From NCBI GenBank assembly GCA_030430165.1, contig JAUIGL010000028.1, positions 1 through 64,000 of the forward strand: a stretch of DNA of 64,000 nt, written 5' to 3'. The notes beneath the pieces were generated by a model. It was not told the origin of the DNA. It ran no database searches and saw nothing but the letters and a program-made list of their open reading frames with translations. The stretch is from a bacterium (GTDB taxonomy: Bacteria > Desulfobacterota > Binatia > HRBIN30 > CADEER01). The position numbers and the translations under genes are program-made. Positions 18,401 to 26,859 of this stretch are shown one piece after another (the stretch's first letter is position 1; every line of letters begins with the position of its first letter).

Positions 18401-18890
18401 CGTCCTCGTGCGCGATCGGCGCGCCAAACAGGGCCATCAACCCATCCCCGGCAAGCTGGTTGACGATTCCCTCGAAGCGGTAGATCTCACGGAAGGCGAT
18501 CTCGAGGTACTGGTCGAGGAGCTCGCGGTATTCCTCGGGATCGAGCCGTTCGGCAACTGCCGTCGAGCCGGCGAGGTCGCAGAACAGGACCGTCACCACC
18601 TTGCGCTCGCCGCTGATCGTGCGTCCGCTCTCGGAGAGCTTCTCCGCCAGACCGGCCGGCATCGCCCGCGAGAAGCGCCGCAAGCTGTCGTCGCCGCGCT
18701 GCGGCTCCGCACCGTCCTGCTGCTCGCTCTCCACCGGGGCACCGACCGGGGCTCCGCAATCGGGGCAAAAGCGAAACTCGCCGTCGAGGTCGGCGCCGCA
18801 GGAGGCGCAACTCGGTCGCACCGGCTCGCCGCAAGCGTGACAGAATTGCTTGCCGGCAATCAGCTCGGCGCCGCAGGATCGACACGGCAT
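15489..18890 (-). CDS. Double-zinc-ribbon / class III adenylate cyclase / AAA ATPase / TPR signalling protein
   Basis: A 1133-residue multidomain signalling protein. Residues 1-50 hold four CxxC pairs (CRSCG, CHACG, CASCG, CPDCG), a double zinc ribbon. About residues 90-270 are a class III cyclase (VTVLFCDLAGSTA, NQLAGDGLMALFG, GVNTGPVVAG, DYTAVGDTTNLAARLE). An AAA_16/STAND-like ATPase follows with Walker A VGDAGSGKSR and Walker B VVVIFEDLHWADE. From about residue 680 to the end, TPR-like helices repeat. Such proteins couple nucleotide signalling to an NTP-dependent switch. The start is ATG 18890; the next repeat is 80 nt upstream. Confidence 0.92.
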   Translation of the reverse strand: MPCRSCGAELIAGKQFCHACGEPVRPSCASCGADLDGEFRFCPDCGAPVGAPVESEQQDGAEPQRGDDSLRRFSRAMPAGLAEKLSESGRTISGERKVVTVLFCDLAGSTAVAERLDPEEYRELLDQYLEIAFREIYRFEGIVNQLAGDGLMALFGAPIAHEDDAQRALWAALAIRDAMVDFNRKLAARDIQLPARIGVNTGPVVAGAVGNDLKMDYTAVGDTTNLAARLESLAEPGSILISDETERLARAFFRMRPAGPFEVKGKSDPVAAFEVLEAVDATSPMAVATRRGLTPFVGRDAELAQLIACFDRLEQGLPQVVELVGDAGSGKSRLIHELREHLSAGDVTFFEARCAALHQPEPYYPFIYMLRSFFGLTDDTCEAEAKASVADKTGMDPLKVEREFPHLKRLLSQRELDSSEVPIDELQQETTRALGDLVLREAMRAPVVVIFEDLHWADEQSRELLEMALGGLRHARVMIVISSRPDEVYRWGTKAALTRIYLRPLSNRAMDEIMRNIVGGALPEVVTKRVRERAEGSPFFVEEITRSLLERGLVRCGTDGCEVAGDVDQIVIPGSVREVLAARLDRLAPAAKRTAQLGAILGRQFSRDDVAELLDANGEKVSAALGQLVERGVVHRVGASDAAEYRFGESLTQDVAYESLLLKERRALHEKVGEMLSQHGARASIVAYHYARSANESKAIDALLAAAAEAERLPAFRAASDLYRQAWEIAESHAERSGPQSRERLLEAALGYCRMLVLYGSSEDPLAREAAELSIALATDLGQRQTLATAKTFFGMILTTDPEEFDRGLRSVEEGVEAARVEGNQELVNSASRALAWNYLLDGRFEEAIDSLEQTMARQLAIDESGTLGEIYLSARMMQQQVRCFADDLDKSFEQAKESIELARAAGNRTVETSSLSQLGYIEFLRGNYDKSLHWAKAGFERSEEIGIEWGIRKAAIQLVAVHAEIDGEAPPARVVSLAEQGIAMGGNIVLSILPLVEGLVGLLKFRRAETLAREALAHSAGRLRIMFSSAALGDSTLRLGEEYWDESERCFAESLRIAEAISSKLGQAVSLNGLGKLAFVRGRPTEAEVHFTRSLEISREAGLGRYSQRAERLLGEAKEAALGAARSEAVPA

Positions 18891-18970
18891 AGTGCGCTAA
18901 AGCTTCCGCTTCGAGGTCGGCCCAGTCAAGCCAACCACACGAAGTTGGAACATCGACGGCAGGAAAAAGC

Positions 18971-19132
18971 TAGCCGCAGATGGACGCAGATGGGCGCTGA
19001 TGGGCTTGCAGGGAAACAAATCTACACGGAGAACACGGATGGACACGGAGACGGCCAAGGAGACCTCCGTGTCCATCCGTGTTCTCCGTGGTAGATTTTT
19101 TCAGAACCCCCATCAGCGCCCATCTGCGGCTA
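18971..19132 (+). repeat. Nested inverted repeat, copy 2
   Basis: Outer arms TAGCCGCAGATGGACGCAGA and CCATCTGCGGCTA, inner arms CACGGAGAACACGGATGGAC and GTCCATCCGTGTTCTCCGTG, with a T-rich run after the right inner arm. The right outer arm supplies the TAG stop (19130-19132) of the ABC-class ATPase on the minus strand. It sits between the starting cyclase gene and that ATPase gene, both on the minus strand. Confidence 0.8.
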
Positions 19133-20830
19133 AATTTTTCTCAGCAAACGCAAGCTGCGCAGGCGGTTGAGGGCGGCGGCAATCTCGTGGCGCCGCGCCA
19201 TGGCGCGGTCGCCGAAGCTCGGGGCGGTCACTGCGGACAGCCCTCCTTCGGCGATCTCTCGCTCGATGACGTCGAGCATGGCGCCGATGTCGCGCTCGCC
19301 GTCACAGACCGAGCGACTCAGACGCAGCAGCACGTCGCCGATCATCCTGCATTGGCCGGCGTCGACCAGCTGGGCCAGGAGAGCGACATCGATCTCTTCC
19401 GATCCGAACTCGATCGAGCGGGTGCGCACGGCGCGAACCCGCTCGGCGCGCCTGCCGCGGCTCGGGTCGAGGCTAGCCGGATCGGCGATGCGCGGCGCCG
19501 GCGCCGGCCACGCCGGCAACTGCTCGGGCGACGGAAGCTCGCGCGGCATCTCGCGAGCCACTTGCAGCGCCCGCTGGCTGACGTCGAGCGGGCGATAGGC
19601 GTCCATCTGGATCACCGTGTCGGCAACGTCCAGGTAGTCGCCCGCTCCGCCGACCACCAACACGGTCGAAACTCCGCGCTCGGCGAGCTGCCGCGCGCGG
19701 TCGACCAGCGGCGTGATCGGCTCGCGGTCGCTCGGGATCAGCGCCCGCATGCGCGCGTCGCGGATCATGAAATTGGTCGCCGCGGTGTCCTCGTCGATGA
19801 GCAGCGCGCTGGCGCCGGTCTCGAGCGCCTCGACGATCGCCGCCGCCTGCGAGGTGCTGCCGGATGCGTCGTCGCTGTCGAATGCAGCCGTCGAGCGGCC
19901 CAACGGCAGATTGGAGATGAAGCCGCGCAGGTCGACGCCGCACACCGAGCGGCCGTCTTCGGCACGCACACTCACCGCGTCGGCAACCGTCGCGCAGAGC
20001 TCGCGACCGTCGCCGGGGATATGATCATAGACGCCGCGCGCCAAGACCTGCAGCAAGGTCGACTTGCCGTGGTAGCCGCCGCCGACGATCAGGGTGACGC
20101 CGCGCCGTATGCCGAGCCCGCGGACGGTCCCGGCATTGCCTAAATCGACCTCGATGCGCAGCGACTCCGGCGCCGCGAAAGGGACCGCGCCGGCGAGCGG
20201 CCGGTCGTCGGCGCCGCTGGCGCGCGGCAGCAGCGCGCCGTCGGCAACGAACGCGACCAGGCCCCGCTCGGCGAGAAGCGAGCGCAGTTGCACCTGGTCG
20301 GCGACCACCTGCACGTGGCGCTGCAGGGCATCGCGGTCGAGCTGCTCGAAGATTTCGTTCACCAACTGAGGGATCGCAGCGCACAGCAAATCGGCAGCGG
20401 CGCGGCCGAGAATTCGCCGGCCCGCCGCCGGCAAGCCGACCGTCAAGCGGATCTCGACGCGACCACCGGCGTCGAGCTGCACCGCGGTTCGCTCGAGAAC
20501 CTCCTGACCGAGCGCCGCCACCTCGACCTGCCCGCTCTTGCCGCTGCCCGAACCGCGCCGCGCCTTGGCGGTGGCGGCGCGTAGCCGGCGCTGCAGATAG
20601 TCGGCGGTGGCACGCCTGGCATCGCGGTCTGCGACGGCGAAGTCGGGCAACTGCGCCAGCGCGGACTCGACGTCGACCCGCAAGCGGCTCGGGCTGGCGA
20701 ACGGATCGCCCTGCACGTGCTCGAGGCAGAGGCGAAACGAGCCGATCGCGAAATCGCGGCCTCGCAGGTCGCGGTACGCGGGATACGGCTTTCGATCGAG
20801 GCCAATAAGAATCGATCCAAGCGCGGGCAT
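19130..20830 (-). CDS. ABC-class P-loop ATPase (PF09818-like)
   Basis: A 566-residue soluble ATPase of the predicted ABC-class family. Motifs are Walker A VGGGYHGKSTLLQ, the family-specific ALLIDEDTAATNFMIRD and STVLVVGGAGDYLDVAD. No membrane segments are visible. ATG 20830 (MPALGSIL) is chosen because AGGAAGG lies about 7 nt upstream; the frame extends to 20959 but that part overlaps a repeat. The family has been linked to RNA handling in other bacteria, but its function here is not established. Confidence 0.88.
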   Translation of the reverse strand: MPALGSILIGLDRKPYPAYRDLRGRDFAIGSFRLCLEHVQGDPFASPSRLRVDVESALAQLPDFAVADRDARRATADYLQRRLRAATAKARRGSGSGKSGQVEVAALGQEVLERTAVQLDAGGRVEIRLTVGLPAAGRRILGRAAADLLCAAIPQLVNEIFEQLDRDALQRHVQVVADQVQLRSLLAERGLVAFVADGALLPRASGADDRPLAGAVPFAAPESLRIEVDLGNAGTVRGLGIRRGVTLIVGGGYHGKSTLLQVLARGVYDHIPGDGRELCATVADAVSVRAEDGRSVCGVDLRGFISNLPLGRSTAAFDSDDASGSTSQAAAIVEALETGASALLIDEDTAATNFMIRDARMRALIPSDREPITPLVDRARQLAERGVSTVLVVGGAGDYLDVADTVIQMDAYRPLDVSQRALQVAREMPRELPSPEQLPAWPAPAPRIADPASLDPSRGRRAERVRAVRTRSIEFGSEEIDVALLAQLVDAGQCRMIGDVLLRLSRSVCDGERDIGAMLDVIEREIAEGGLSAVTAPSFGDRAMARRHEIAAALNRLRSLRLLRKI

Positions 20831-20888
20831 GGCGGCACCTTCCTGCATCGCAGCGGCGGGGTCTAGCTCGACGGAGAAAAGCAGGGAG

Positions 20889-21034
20889 CCTCGCTTCGCT
20901 CGGTCGTCTGAGGGTCCCTCACCCGGCCTTCGGCCGACCTCTCCCACAGGGAGAGGCATCTGAATTTCCTTCTCCCTGTGGGAGAAGGGCAGGATGAGGG
21001 TCCCTCGAATGAGGACGAAGTCCCACCCGAGCTT
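20889..21034 (+). repeat. Inner segment of the MITE-like family, copy without terminal repeats
   Basis: CCTCGCTTCGCTCGGTCGTC, then the fold-back core CACCCGGCCTTCGGCCGACC / CTCTCCCACAGGGAGAGG / TTCTCCCTGTGGGAGAAGG and GATGAGGGTCCCTC. The same core is present inside the full elements at 31819-32078 and 36397-36653, but here the outer TAGTGGGTC-type ends are missing. Either the core is an independent element or the ends have decayed. Confidence 0.75.
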
Positions 21035-21093
21035 TCTACGCGCACGACATTCACTGCGTAGGAGATCGGCCCTTCAGAATCGAGTTCACCAAT

Positions 21094-21792
21094 TCAAACA
21101 GCGTAGGTCGCTTCCAGGTAGTCGACGATGTCGGCCGACTCGAAGAGCGCGCTGTCGGTGTTGGGGTCGACCAGGTAGGGCACCTGCATCTTGCCCGACC
21201 TGGCGACGAAAGCGCTGCGCTCGCGGCTGCCGCGGGCGACGTTGTACAGGACGTAGGGAAGCTCGAGGGCACACAGCTGCTCGCGGACGATGCGGCAAAA
21301 GGGCGAGGCTTCGAAGCTGTAGAGCTCGAGTGGTTTTTCGGGGCGACGCGCTTCGCGGTAGAAGGCGCCGAAGCCCGGGCGCACGACACTGGCGGCGAAC
21401 GAGGACAGATCGGTGAGCGGTCCGAGCGCCAGCGGCAGCGCCACGCTGCCGTCGCCGTACTGGGCAAACAGGTAGCGGACGATGTCCGACGACTCGTACA
21501 TCTCGCGGCCGGTGTTCGGGTCGACCAGATAGGGAAACATCGCGCGCCCGCCGCGCTCCTCGACTTCCTGGCGGAAGCGCGGCCCGTTCTTGGGGCAGGG
21601 ATAGACCTCGGCGCTGAGATCGAGGATCGACAGCGCCTCGCGAACCTTGCGGCAATACGGGCAGGCCTCGAACTCGAACAGCTGCAAGCGCCGCTTCGGG
21701 CGCCGCCCGAGCTTGCCGACGGCGATGCCGGTAGCGCCGCGATTCACCGTCGCTGCCAGCGAGGTCCCGACATCGAACATCCTAGCCAACAT
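21094..21792 (-). CDS. Tandem glutaredoxin/GST-N-domain thioredoxin-fold protein
   Basis: A 232-residue protein made of two similar thioredoxin-fold halves. The first has LFEFEACPYCRKVREAL and YLVDPNTGREMYES; the second has LYSFEASPFCRIVREQL and YLVDPNTDSALFES. The first half keeps the CPYC redox pair while the second has only the second cysteine (SPFC). This duplicated layout is seen in glutathione S-transferase N-domain proteins. ATG 21792 overlaps the upstream RNA methyltransferase gene by 11 nt and has GGTGGAAG upstream; ATG 21780 is the alternative. Confidence 0.85.
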   Translation of the reverse strand: MLARMFDVGTSLAATVNRGATGIAVGKLGRRPKRRLQLFEFEACPYCRKVREALSILDLSAEVYPCPKNGPRFRQEVEERGGRAMFPYLVDPNTGREMYESSDIVRYLFAQYGDGSVALPLALGPLTDLSSFAASVVRPGFGAFYREARRPEKPLELYSFEASPFCRIVREQLCALELPYVLYNVARGSRERSAFVARSGKMQVPYLVDPNTDSALFESADIVDYLEATYAV

Positions 21793-23011
21793 TTGCTTCC
21801 ACCTTCTCCGGCACCGGATCGGCCCGGTCGAGCCGGACGACGCTTTCGATATGCTCGGTCTGCGGCAGGAAATCAAAAGGCTCGACAGGTTGCGCCGCGT
21901 AGCCGAGCTCGGCGAGGTCGGCGAGATCGCGCGCCAGACTCTCCGGGTCGCACGACATGTAGACGATGCGCGACGGCGCGACCGCGGCGATCGCTCGCAG
22001 CGTCTCACGGCCCGCTCCCTTGCGCGGCGGGTTCAGGGTCACCACGTCGATGCGGTCGAGCTCCCGCGCCAGCGTGTCCAGCCCCTGCGCCGCGCCGGCG
22101 GCGCGGAAGCGCACGTTGTGCAGCCCGTTGACGCGCGTGTTCTCGACCGCGTCGCGCACCGCGCTCTCCGACGATTCGATGCCGAATACGGTCGCGCCGG
22201 AGGTCGCCAGCAGCAGCGAGATGGCGCCGACTCCACAGAACAGATCGACGGCGACCTCGCCCGGCGCCAGCGCCGCCAGCGCGGCAACTCTCTCGTAGGC
22301 GCGGCGCGCCGCGCCGAGGTTGGCCTGAACGAAGGAGCCGGCGCGAAACTTGAGATGCACTCCGCCGACCCGCTCGACCAGGGCGTCGTGGCGGGTGCGC
22401 GGCACGAAGACGTCGCCGAAGACGGCATTGCCGGTCGTCGCATTGACGTTGAGGACGACGCTGCCGATGCCGCGCGAGCGACGCAGTCGCTCGACCAGGG
22501 CCGACTCCCCGCTCCACCCGCGGTCGCGAACCACCAGCGTCACCTGGGTGGTTCGCCGCGTCCACGACGAGCGCACCGCCACGTAGCGCAGCCACCCCTG
22601 CCGCGAGCGCTCGTCGTAGATCGGCGTCGCGGTGCGCTCGACCGCGCGCCGCACCTGAGCCAGCGCGTTGGCGACCAGCGAGTCGTGAACCGGGCAGCGG
22701 CTGACGTCGACCACCTGGTGCGACCCCGGCTTGTACACGCCCAACAGCAGGCCGCGCTTGGCCTCGCGCGCGACCAGCTTGACCTGGTTGCGGTACCCGA
22801 ACACACGCTGCGAGCCAACCGGTTTGGCGACGGCGAGCGAGCTCAGCGCCGGGTAGGCGGCGAGCGCCTGCTCGACGCGTTCGCGCTTGCGCCGCAGCTG
22901 CTCGCCGTAGCGCACGCCGATGTAGGGACAGCCGACGCAATCCGGTGCGTGCGGGCAGTCGATCGCCGACGCCGCGCCCTCCACCGTCCTGCCGCCCGAT
23001 CGCGCGCCCAT
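21782..23011 (-). CDS. TrmA/RumA (RlmD)-family RNA uracil C5-methyltransferase
   Basis: A 409-residue SAM-dependent methyltransferase for uridine C5 in rRNA or tRNA. The N-terminal cluster CPHAPDCVGC with a later Cys (SRCPVHD) resembles the [4Fe-4S] site of RlmD. SAM motif: VDLFCGVGAISL; the catalytic Cys is in YMSCDPESLARDL, and PQTEHIESV contains the general-base Glu. No N-terminal TRAM domain is visible. The start is ATG 23011. The downstream thioredoxin-fold gene overlaps it by 11 nt, suggesting coexpression. Confidence 0.9.
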   Translation of the reverse strand: MGARSGGRTVEGAASAIDCPHAPDCVGCPYIGVRYGEQLRRKRERVEQALAAYPALSSLAVAKPVGSQRVFGYRNQVKLVAREAKRGLLLGVYKPGSHQVVDVSRCPVHDSLVANALAQVRRAVERTATPIYDERSRQGWLRYVAVRSSWTRRTTQVTLVVRDRGWSGESALVERLRRSRGIGSVVLNVNATTGNAVFGDVFVPRTRHDALVERVGGVHLKFRAGSFVQANLGAARRAYERVAALAALAPGEVAVDLFCGVGAISLLLATSGATVFGIESSESAVRDAVENTRVNGLHNVRFRAAGAAQGLDTLARELDRIDVVTLNPPRKGAGRETLRAIAAVAPSRIVYMSCDPESLARDLADLAELGYAAQPVEPFDFLPQTEHIESVVRLDRADPVPEKVEANVG

Positions 23012-23059
23012 GCGGGTTCCTTACGCGGGCGCGACCGGACAGACAAGCGAGCTAACGTC

Positions 23060-24697
23060 TCAGCTCTCGGGCGGGCAGCCGAGCAGCGCGTTGTTGACGC
23101 CGTCGACCAGCTCGGCGATGACGACCCGGCCGTCCATGTTGCGGTCGGCTTTCTCGCAGATCTCGAGCGGGCTGTCGCCGAGCGCAATGCGCACGCTGCG
23201 GGTCAGCTCGTCGATCCGCACACTGCGGTCGTCGTTGCAGTCGGACGTGCACGGCCCGGGCGGACGCGGCGTCGCGGTCGCCCGCGGCGTCGTCGGCCGC
23301 GCCGTCGGAGTCGGGGTCGGTTCTCGCGTATGGGTCGGCGTCACCGTCGGTCCGACGGTGCCGGGAACCCGGATGACGATCTCACGCGCCGCTCCGAGGT
23401 TGCCGCTGAGGTCGCGCAGTCGCGCCGCAAGCACCGTGTCTCCCGGCGGGAACTCCTCGGAGCGCGCGATGTCGCCGCAGAACTGAATCGTCGTGCTCGG
23501 GTCCTCGAAAGCGAACGAGTCGTCGATGCAGGAGTTCAGAGGGTCGCGGCGGCCTACCATCGCCCCGCTGCCGTCGTTGATGCGACAGCCGAGGTCGTTG
23601 ATCCGGTTGATCGACGCCGTGTCGTCGCGAAAGCCGAACGGGACGGTGGCGGCGATTCCGCCCGGCGGCACCGCCTGCTGATCGCACACCGCGGGGTTGC
23701 CGTTGCCGAGCGGCCGGCTGACGATCGACTGGAAGTCGGGCAACTCGCCGGCGCTGAACGCGGAGTCGCCGACCGGGCGCAGCGAAGCCCCGGCACGGCC
23801 CTCGACGATCAGGGTTCCGACCCCGCTCGATTCGAAGAACGGCCGCCCCTCGTCGTCGTACCCGTCGGGCAGCGTCGACACCCGTTCCTGCGGCAGGAAG
23901 GCGAACGAAGTGATCGTCGGCCCAGTCGGGCAACGCCGATCGAAGCGCTCGACCCGGTATCGGCCGACCGACAAGTCGCCGCATGCGCTGACCAACACCG
24001 TGTAGGTCCCGCCGCTGGCGGTGGCGACGCTGATCTGATCGCGGCAGGTTTCCTCGACAAGGTTGGCAGAGGGATCGATCACCCGGATCAGGTAGGGGTC
24101 GCTGCGGCTTTCGATGTCGTTGACCCGGATCTCCACCCGCTCGCCGGCCAAGCCCGGGAATTGGAACGAATCGACCTCGCCGAGCTGGGTCAGCGCGACG
24201 CCGTCGTCGGTCGCGCCGCAGTCCAGAAAGAGGCCGCAGTTGGCATCGTTGTCGGATACGACGTGAGCGCTGATCAGGTAGCTACCGCTGCCGCTGATGC
24301 ACGGCGATACCTCGATCCGGTAGGAGCCACCGGCGGAAGCGAACTCGAACGCGTTGCGGCAGGTGGTGATGTCGACGCCCGGACCGACGACGTGGATCTC
24401 CAGCGAATCGATGTCTCCCGACGTCACCGTCCCCTGCAGGAAGACGACCGCGCCGCTCGGCGCCGTCATGGTGTAGACGTCGGTGTCGGACACGCTGGAC
24501 AGCGAGCCCGGCAGCGAGTCACCGCAGGCGATCCTCTGTTGTCCGACTCCGGCAGTCGGACCAAACACCATCAGCACCGCCGCGAAGGCGAGCGACAACG
24601 CGGCGCGCACCGCCGCCCCGCGACCTGTTTGGGTCGTGGGGCCGGTCCAACCGAGAATTCGTTTCGTTGCAAGCACGGGCGCTCGCCCCCTGATCAC
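23060..24697 (-). CDS. Secreted protein with Pro/Thr linker and dockerin-like C-terminus
   Basis: A 545-residue exported protein. A hydrophobic signal segment (LSLAFAAVLMVFG) precedes GQQRIACGDS; GTG 24610 would give a more conventional signal peptide than GTG 24697. The body has two or three beta-rich repeats resembling pre-peptidase/PPC-type domains (SDTDVYTM, GEVDSFQF). A TPTPTARPTTP linker leads to a C-terminal module with two EF-hand-like loops, DCNDDRSVRIDELTR and DRNMDGRVVIAELVD, flanked by cysteines. This is dockerin-like and should bind calcium. It follows the anti-sigma gene by 105 nt on the same strand. Confidence 0.8.
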   Translation of the reverse strand: MIRGRAPVLATKRILGWTGPTTQTGRGAAVRAALSLAFAAVLMVFGPTAGVGQQRIACGDSLPGSLSSVSDTDVYTMTAPSGAVVFLQGTVTSGDIDSLEIHVVGPGVDITTCRNAFEFASAGGSYRIEVSPCISGSGSYLISAHVVSDNDANCGLFLDCGATDDGVALTQLGEVDSFQFPGLAGERVEIRVNDIESRSDPYLIRVIDPSANLVEETCRDQISVATASGGTYTVLVSACGDLSVGRYRVERFDRRCPTGPTITSFAFLPQERVSTLPDGYDDEGRPFFESSGVGTLIVEGRAGASLRPVGDSAFSAGELPDFQSIVSRPLGNGNPAVCDQQAVPPGGIAATVPFGFRDDTASINRINDLGCRINDGSGAMVGRRDPLNSCIDDSFAFEDPSTTIQFCGDIARSEEFPPGDTVLAARLRDLSGNLGAAREIVIRVPGTVGPTVTPTHTREPTPTPTARPTTPRATATPRPPGPCTSDCNDDRSVRIDELTRSVRIALGDSPLEICEKADRNMDGRVVIAELVDGVNNALLGCPPES

Positions 24698-24802
24698 GAG
24701 TAGGGCACCTCTCGACCAACTGCCTCATCGCATGCCGGCGCGGCGGCTCTCGCCGCAACCGCGAGCTCGTGACCGGCGGCATTCCCGGCTTCCCCCGCAA
24801 GC

Positions 24803-25606
24803 TCACTCGAAGGCTTCGCGCTCCACCCAGCCACTTCGGTTCTCCGACAGCAACACCCGGTACCAATCGCGGTCTTCACCCGCAACCTCCACCCGGTCTC
24901 CCAGCCGGAGCTCGGATACCACCCCACCCTGGGCGCGCGGCACCTCGCGCACCAACGCGCGCGGCGCCGTGACCCGCATCACCGCGCTGCGCTCGATGGC
25001 GCGAATTCCATCACTGCCCTGCAAGACTTGTTGGTTCTGCACCCCGACCACGAGCAGCGCTCCGGCTGCCACCGCCGCCGGCACCAGCACCGGCAGGCGC
25101 AGCGTCCGGTCGAGCGTCTCGCGAACCCGGTGCAGCCAGTTGGTCGACTCGACCGCCCTCGGCTGATCTGCCAGGTCACGCGCTCCCGCTTCGATCAAGC
25201 CCTGTACCTGCCGTCGCAATGCCGCCGGCACCGGGCGATCGACGCTCGATTCGACGCGCAGGCGACGCTTGAGCAAGGACAGTCCGTAGACGCAGGCGTC
25301 GCAGCGACTCAGGTGCGCTTCGACTGCCCGGCGGTCGGCGTCGGCGAGGTCGCGGGTCAGATAGAGAATCAACCCCTCCTCGTCGGAGCATCCCGCGCCG
25401 GCGACGCCGGGCTCGGCGTTGGCGGCGACGCCGTCGAACTCGCGTCGCAGCCGCGCCGTCAGACCGGCGCAGCGCTCACAGGAGTCGACGTGCTCGCGAA
25501 CCACGCTTGACCGGGCAGCATCGAGCTCTTCGTCGATGTAGCAGGACAAGTCCTCGAAATCCGGACAAGAGCTCATTCCCTCACCTTCCGATGTGCCGAG
25601 CGTCAT
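24803..25606 (-). CDS. Anti-sigma factor with two zinc-finger (zf-HC2) motifs, one TM helix and an SH3-like domain
   Basis: A 267-residue membrane protein. Two anti-sigma zinc-finger units are visible: HVDSCERC (H-x3-C-x2-C) near residue 40 and HLSRCDAC near residue 105. A single membrane helix (LPVLVPAAVAAGALLVVGV) follows, then a C-terminal periplasmic SH3-like part (GDRVEVAGEDRDWYRVLL...GWVERE). It probably sequesters the sigma factor encoded 25 nt upstream. ATG 25606 has GGAGG at the right distance; ATG 25576 also has a fair site. Confidence 0.87.
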   Translation of the reverse strand: MTLGTSEGEGMSSCPDFEDLSCYIDEELDAARSSVVREHVDSCERCAGLTARLRREFDGVAANAEPGVAGAGCSDEEGLILYLTRDLADADRRAVEAHLSRCDACVYGLSLLKRRLRVESSVDRPVPAALRRQVQGLIEAGARDLADQPRAVESTNWLHRVRETLDRTLRLPVLVPAAVAAGALLVVGVQNQQVLQGSDGIRAIERSAVMRVTAPRALVREVPRAQGGVVSELRLGDRVEVAGEDRDWYRVLLSENRSGWVEREAFE

Positions 25607-25631
25607 GAAATCGCCTCCGTGGAAATCGCCT

Positions 25632-26597
25632 TCAGGAACCCACACCCAACGAGTCGTGCGACTCGTTGCCGCGCGGGGCTCCGGTGTCACTGACTTTGGT
25701 CATCAGCTCTCTTCGCAAGCGTGCAATCTGCGAGCCAATGTTGCCGATGCTCGTATTGAGCAGCGCCGCAATGTCCTTGTAGGGAGCCGTCACCTTGCGC
25801 CGCTGCGCCTGGGCAAGCAATTTTGCGCGCTGGCTGCGCCGCCGGTCGATCTTGCGCTCCAACTGGGCGCGCTCCTCGCGCAGACGCTCCGCCGCCGTCG
25901 TCGTCGGCGGCAACGCGGTCAGATCTTCGTTGATCCGCTGGATGCGGCGCTCGTAGAGCTGAATCCACGCCTGCACGGCATCGAGCGCATCTTCCATCTT
26001 CTTGAGCCCGGCCTCGCGCTCGCGCACCGTCGCCCTCAGGTCCTCGATTCGGTCGAGCACGTCGGGAATGGCGTTTCCCGAAACCTGAGAAAGATAGCGG
26101 ACCTCCGAGGGGTCGAACTCGTGATCTTCGACGTAGAGTAGCTTCATCACCACGGCCTTCGGAGTCGAAAGATCCGAAAGCAACTCGCGCATTGCTGATC
26201 GGTCCAGATCCATATCGTCAAACACACCTTCCCGTTCACTGGCCCTGGCAAACCCCGGATCCGGCAGCTCGCCAATGCTCTCCAGTGAAACCGTCTCGAT
26301 CTCGCGCAACCCTCGCTTCCACTCCAGGACCAGGTCGTCCAACACGAAGCCGAGCAGATAGGCTCGAAACGGAGCCCGGCCCTCGAACGTACGCACCCGC
26401 CGGAAAATCCTCCCGCGGTCGAAGGCAAACACGTAGAAATCGCCCGCTTCGTCGGGGGGCACCCGGTAGACTCGGATTGGGTAACCGTAGATCAGCTCGC
26501 CGTAGCGCTCCTGAAATTCCTTCGCTGCCTCTACTTCGCCGGCCAAACACCGTCGGATGAGGCTCCGCGCTTCTTGTGCTTCGCTCAGCGACTCCAC
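25632..26597 (-). CDS. ECF-like sigma factor with a long coiled-coil insertion
   Basis: A 321-residue putative sigma factor. Residues about 1-110 match sigma region 2 (RCLAGEVEAAKEFQERY, FRRVRTFEGRAPFRAYL). A region 4-like part begins at AVVMKLLYVEDHEFDPSEVRYL but is interrupted by about 100 residues of predicted coiled coil (Glu/Arg/Leu heptads, DRIEDLRATVREREAGLKKM onward). The final HTH-like segment is YKDIAALLNTSIGNIGSQIARL. The coupled anti-sigma gene supports the assignment. GTG 26597 has GGGAAG 5 nt upstream; TTG 26615 is the alternative. Confidence 0.75.
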   Translation of the reverse strand: MESLSEAQEARSLIRRCLAGEVEAAKEFQERYGELIYGYPIRVYRVPPDEAGDFYVFAFDRGRIFRRVRTFEGRAPFRAYLLGFVLDDLVLEWKRGLREIETVSLESIGELPDPGFARASEREGVFDDMDLDRSAMRELLSDLSTPKAVVMKLLYVEDHEFDPSEVRYLSQVSGNAIPDVLDRIEDLRATVREREAGLKKMEDALDAVQAWIQLYERRIQRINEDLTALPPTTTAAERLREERAQLERKIDRRRSQRAKLLAQAQRRKVTAPYKDIAALLNTSIGNIGSQIARLRRELMTKVSDTGAPRGNESHDSLGVGS

Positions 26598-26615
26598 GGT
26601 AACTTCCCGCCCCAA

Positions 26616-26859
26616 TTCCTGCCCGCATGCGAAATCGCGCAGTCATCTCATTCGACTACAGGAGATGCGATGAGGACAGAGATTATTGCGTTCATTCGCC
26701 GAAATTTTTTCAACACACGATCGAGCCCGGTTGTGCGCTGATTTTGTCCTCCTTTTCAATTGGAAACATCGTTATGAGAACGCATGGCACTTTCCCATTG
26801 AACCACCGCGGCGCCGCACGTAGATGGGGAAGAGGTGGATCGGGCGGGTCCGCGCGTAG
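26616..26859. promoter_or_regulatory. Divergent control region between sigma-factor and caspase genes
   Basis: A 244-nt gap that is clearly more AT-rich than its surroundings (GAAATTTTTTCAACACAC, TTTTGTCCTCCTTTTCAATTGG). It must carry the promoters for both directions, and a GGAAAC at 26761-26766 could be an ECF-type -35 element. No matching -10 was identified, so no promoter is claimed. Confidence 0.35.

Noticed and set aside
15453-19094. A 1213-residue open frame on the plus strand opposite the cyclase gene
   Set aside because: It is Arg/Ala-rich with no recognisable domain and lies antisense to an intact multidomain gene; long antisense frames are common in GC-rich DNA.
21647-24703. A 1018-residue open frame on the plus strand
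   Set aside because: It runs antisense to the thioredoxin-fold, RNA methyltransferase and dockerin genes and has no coherent domain pattern.
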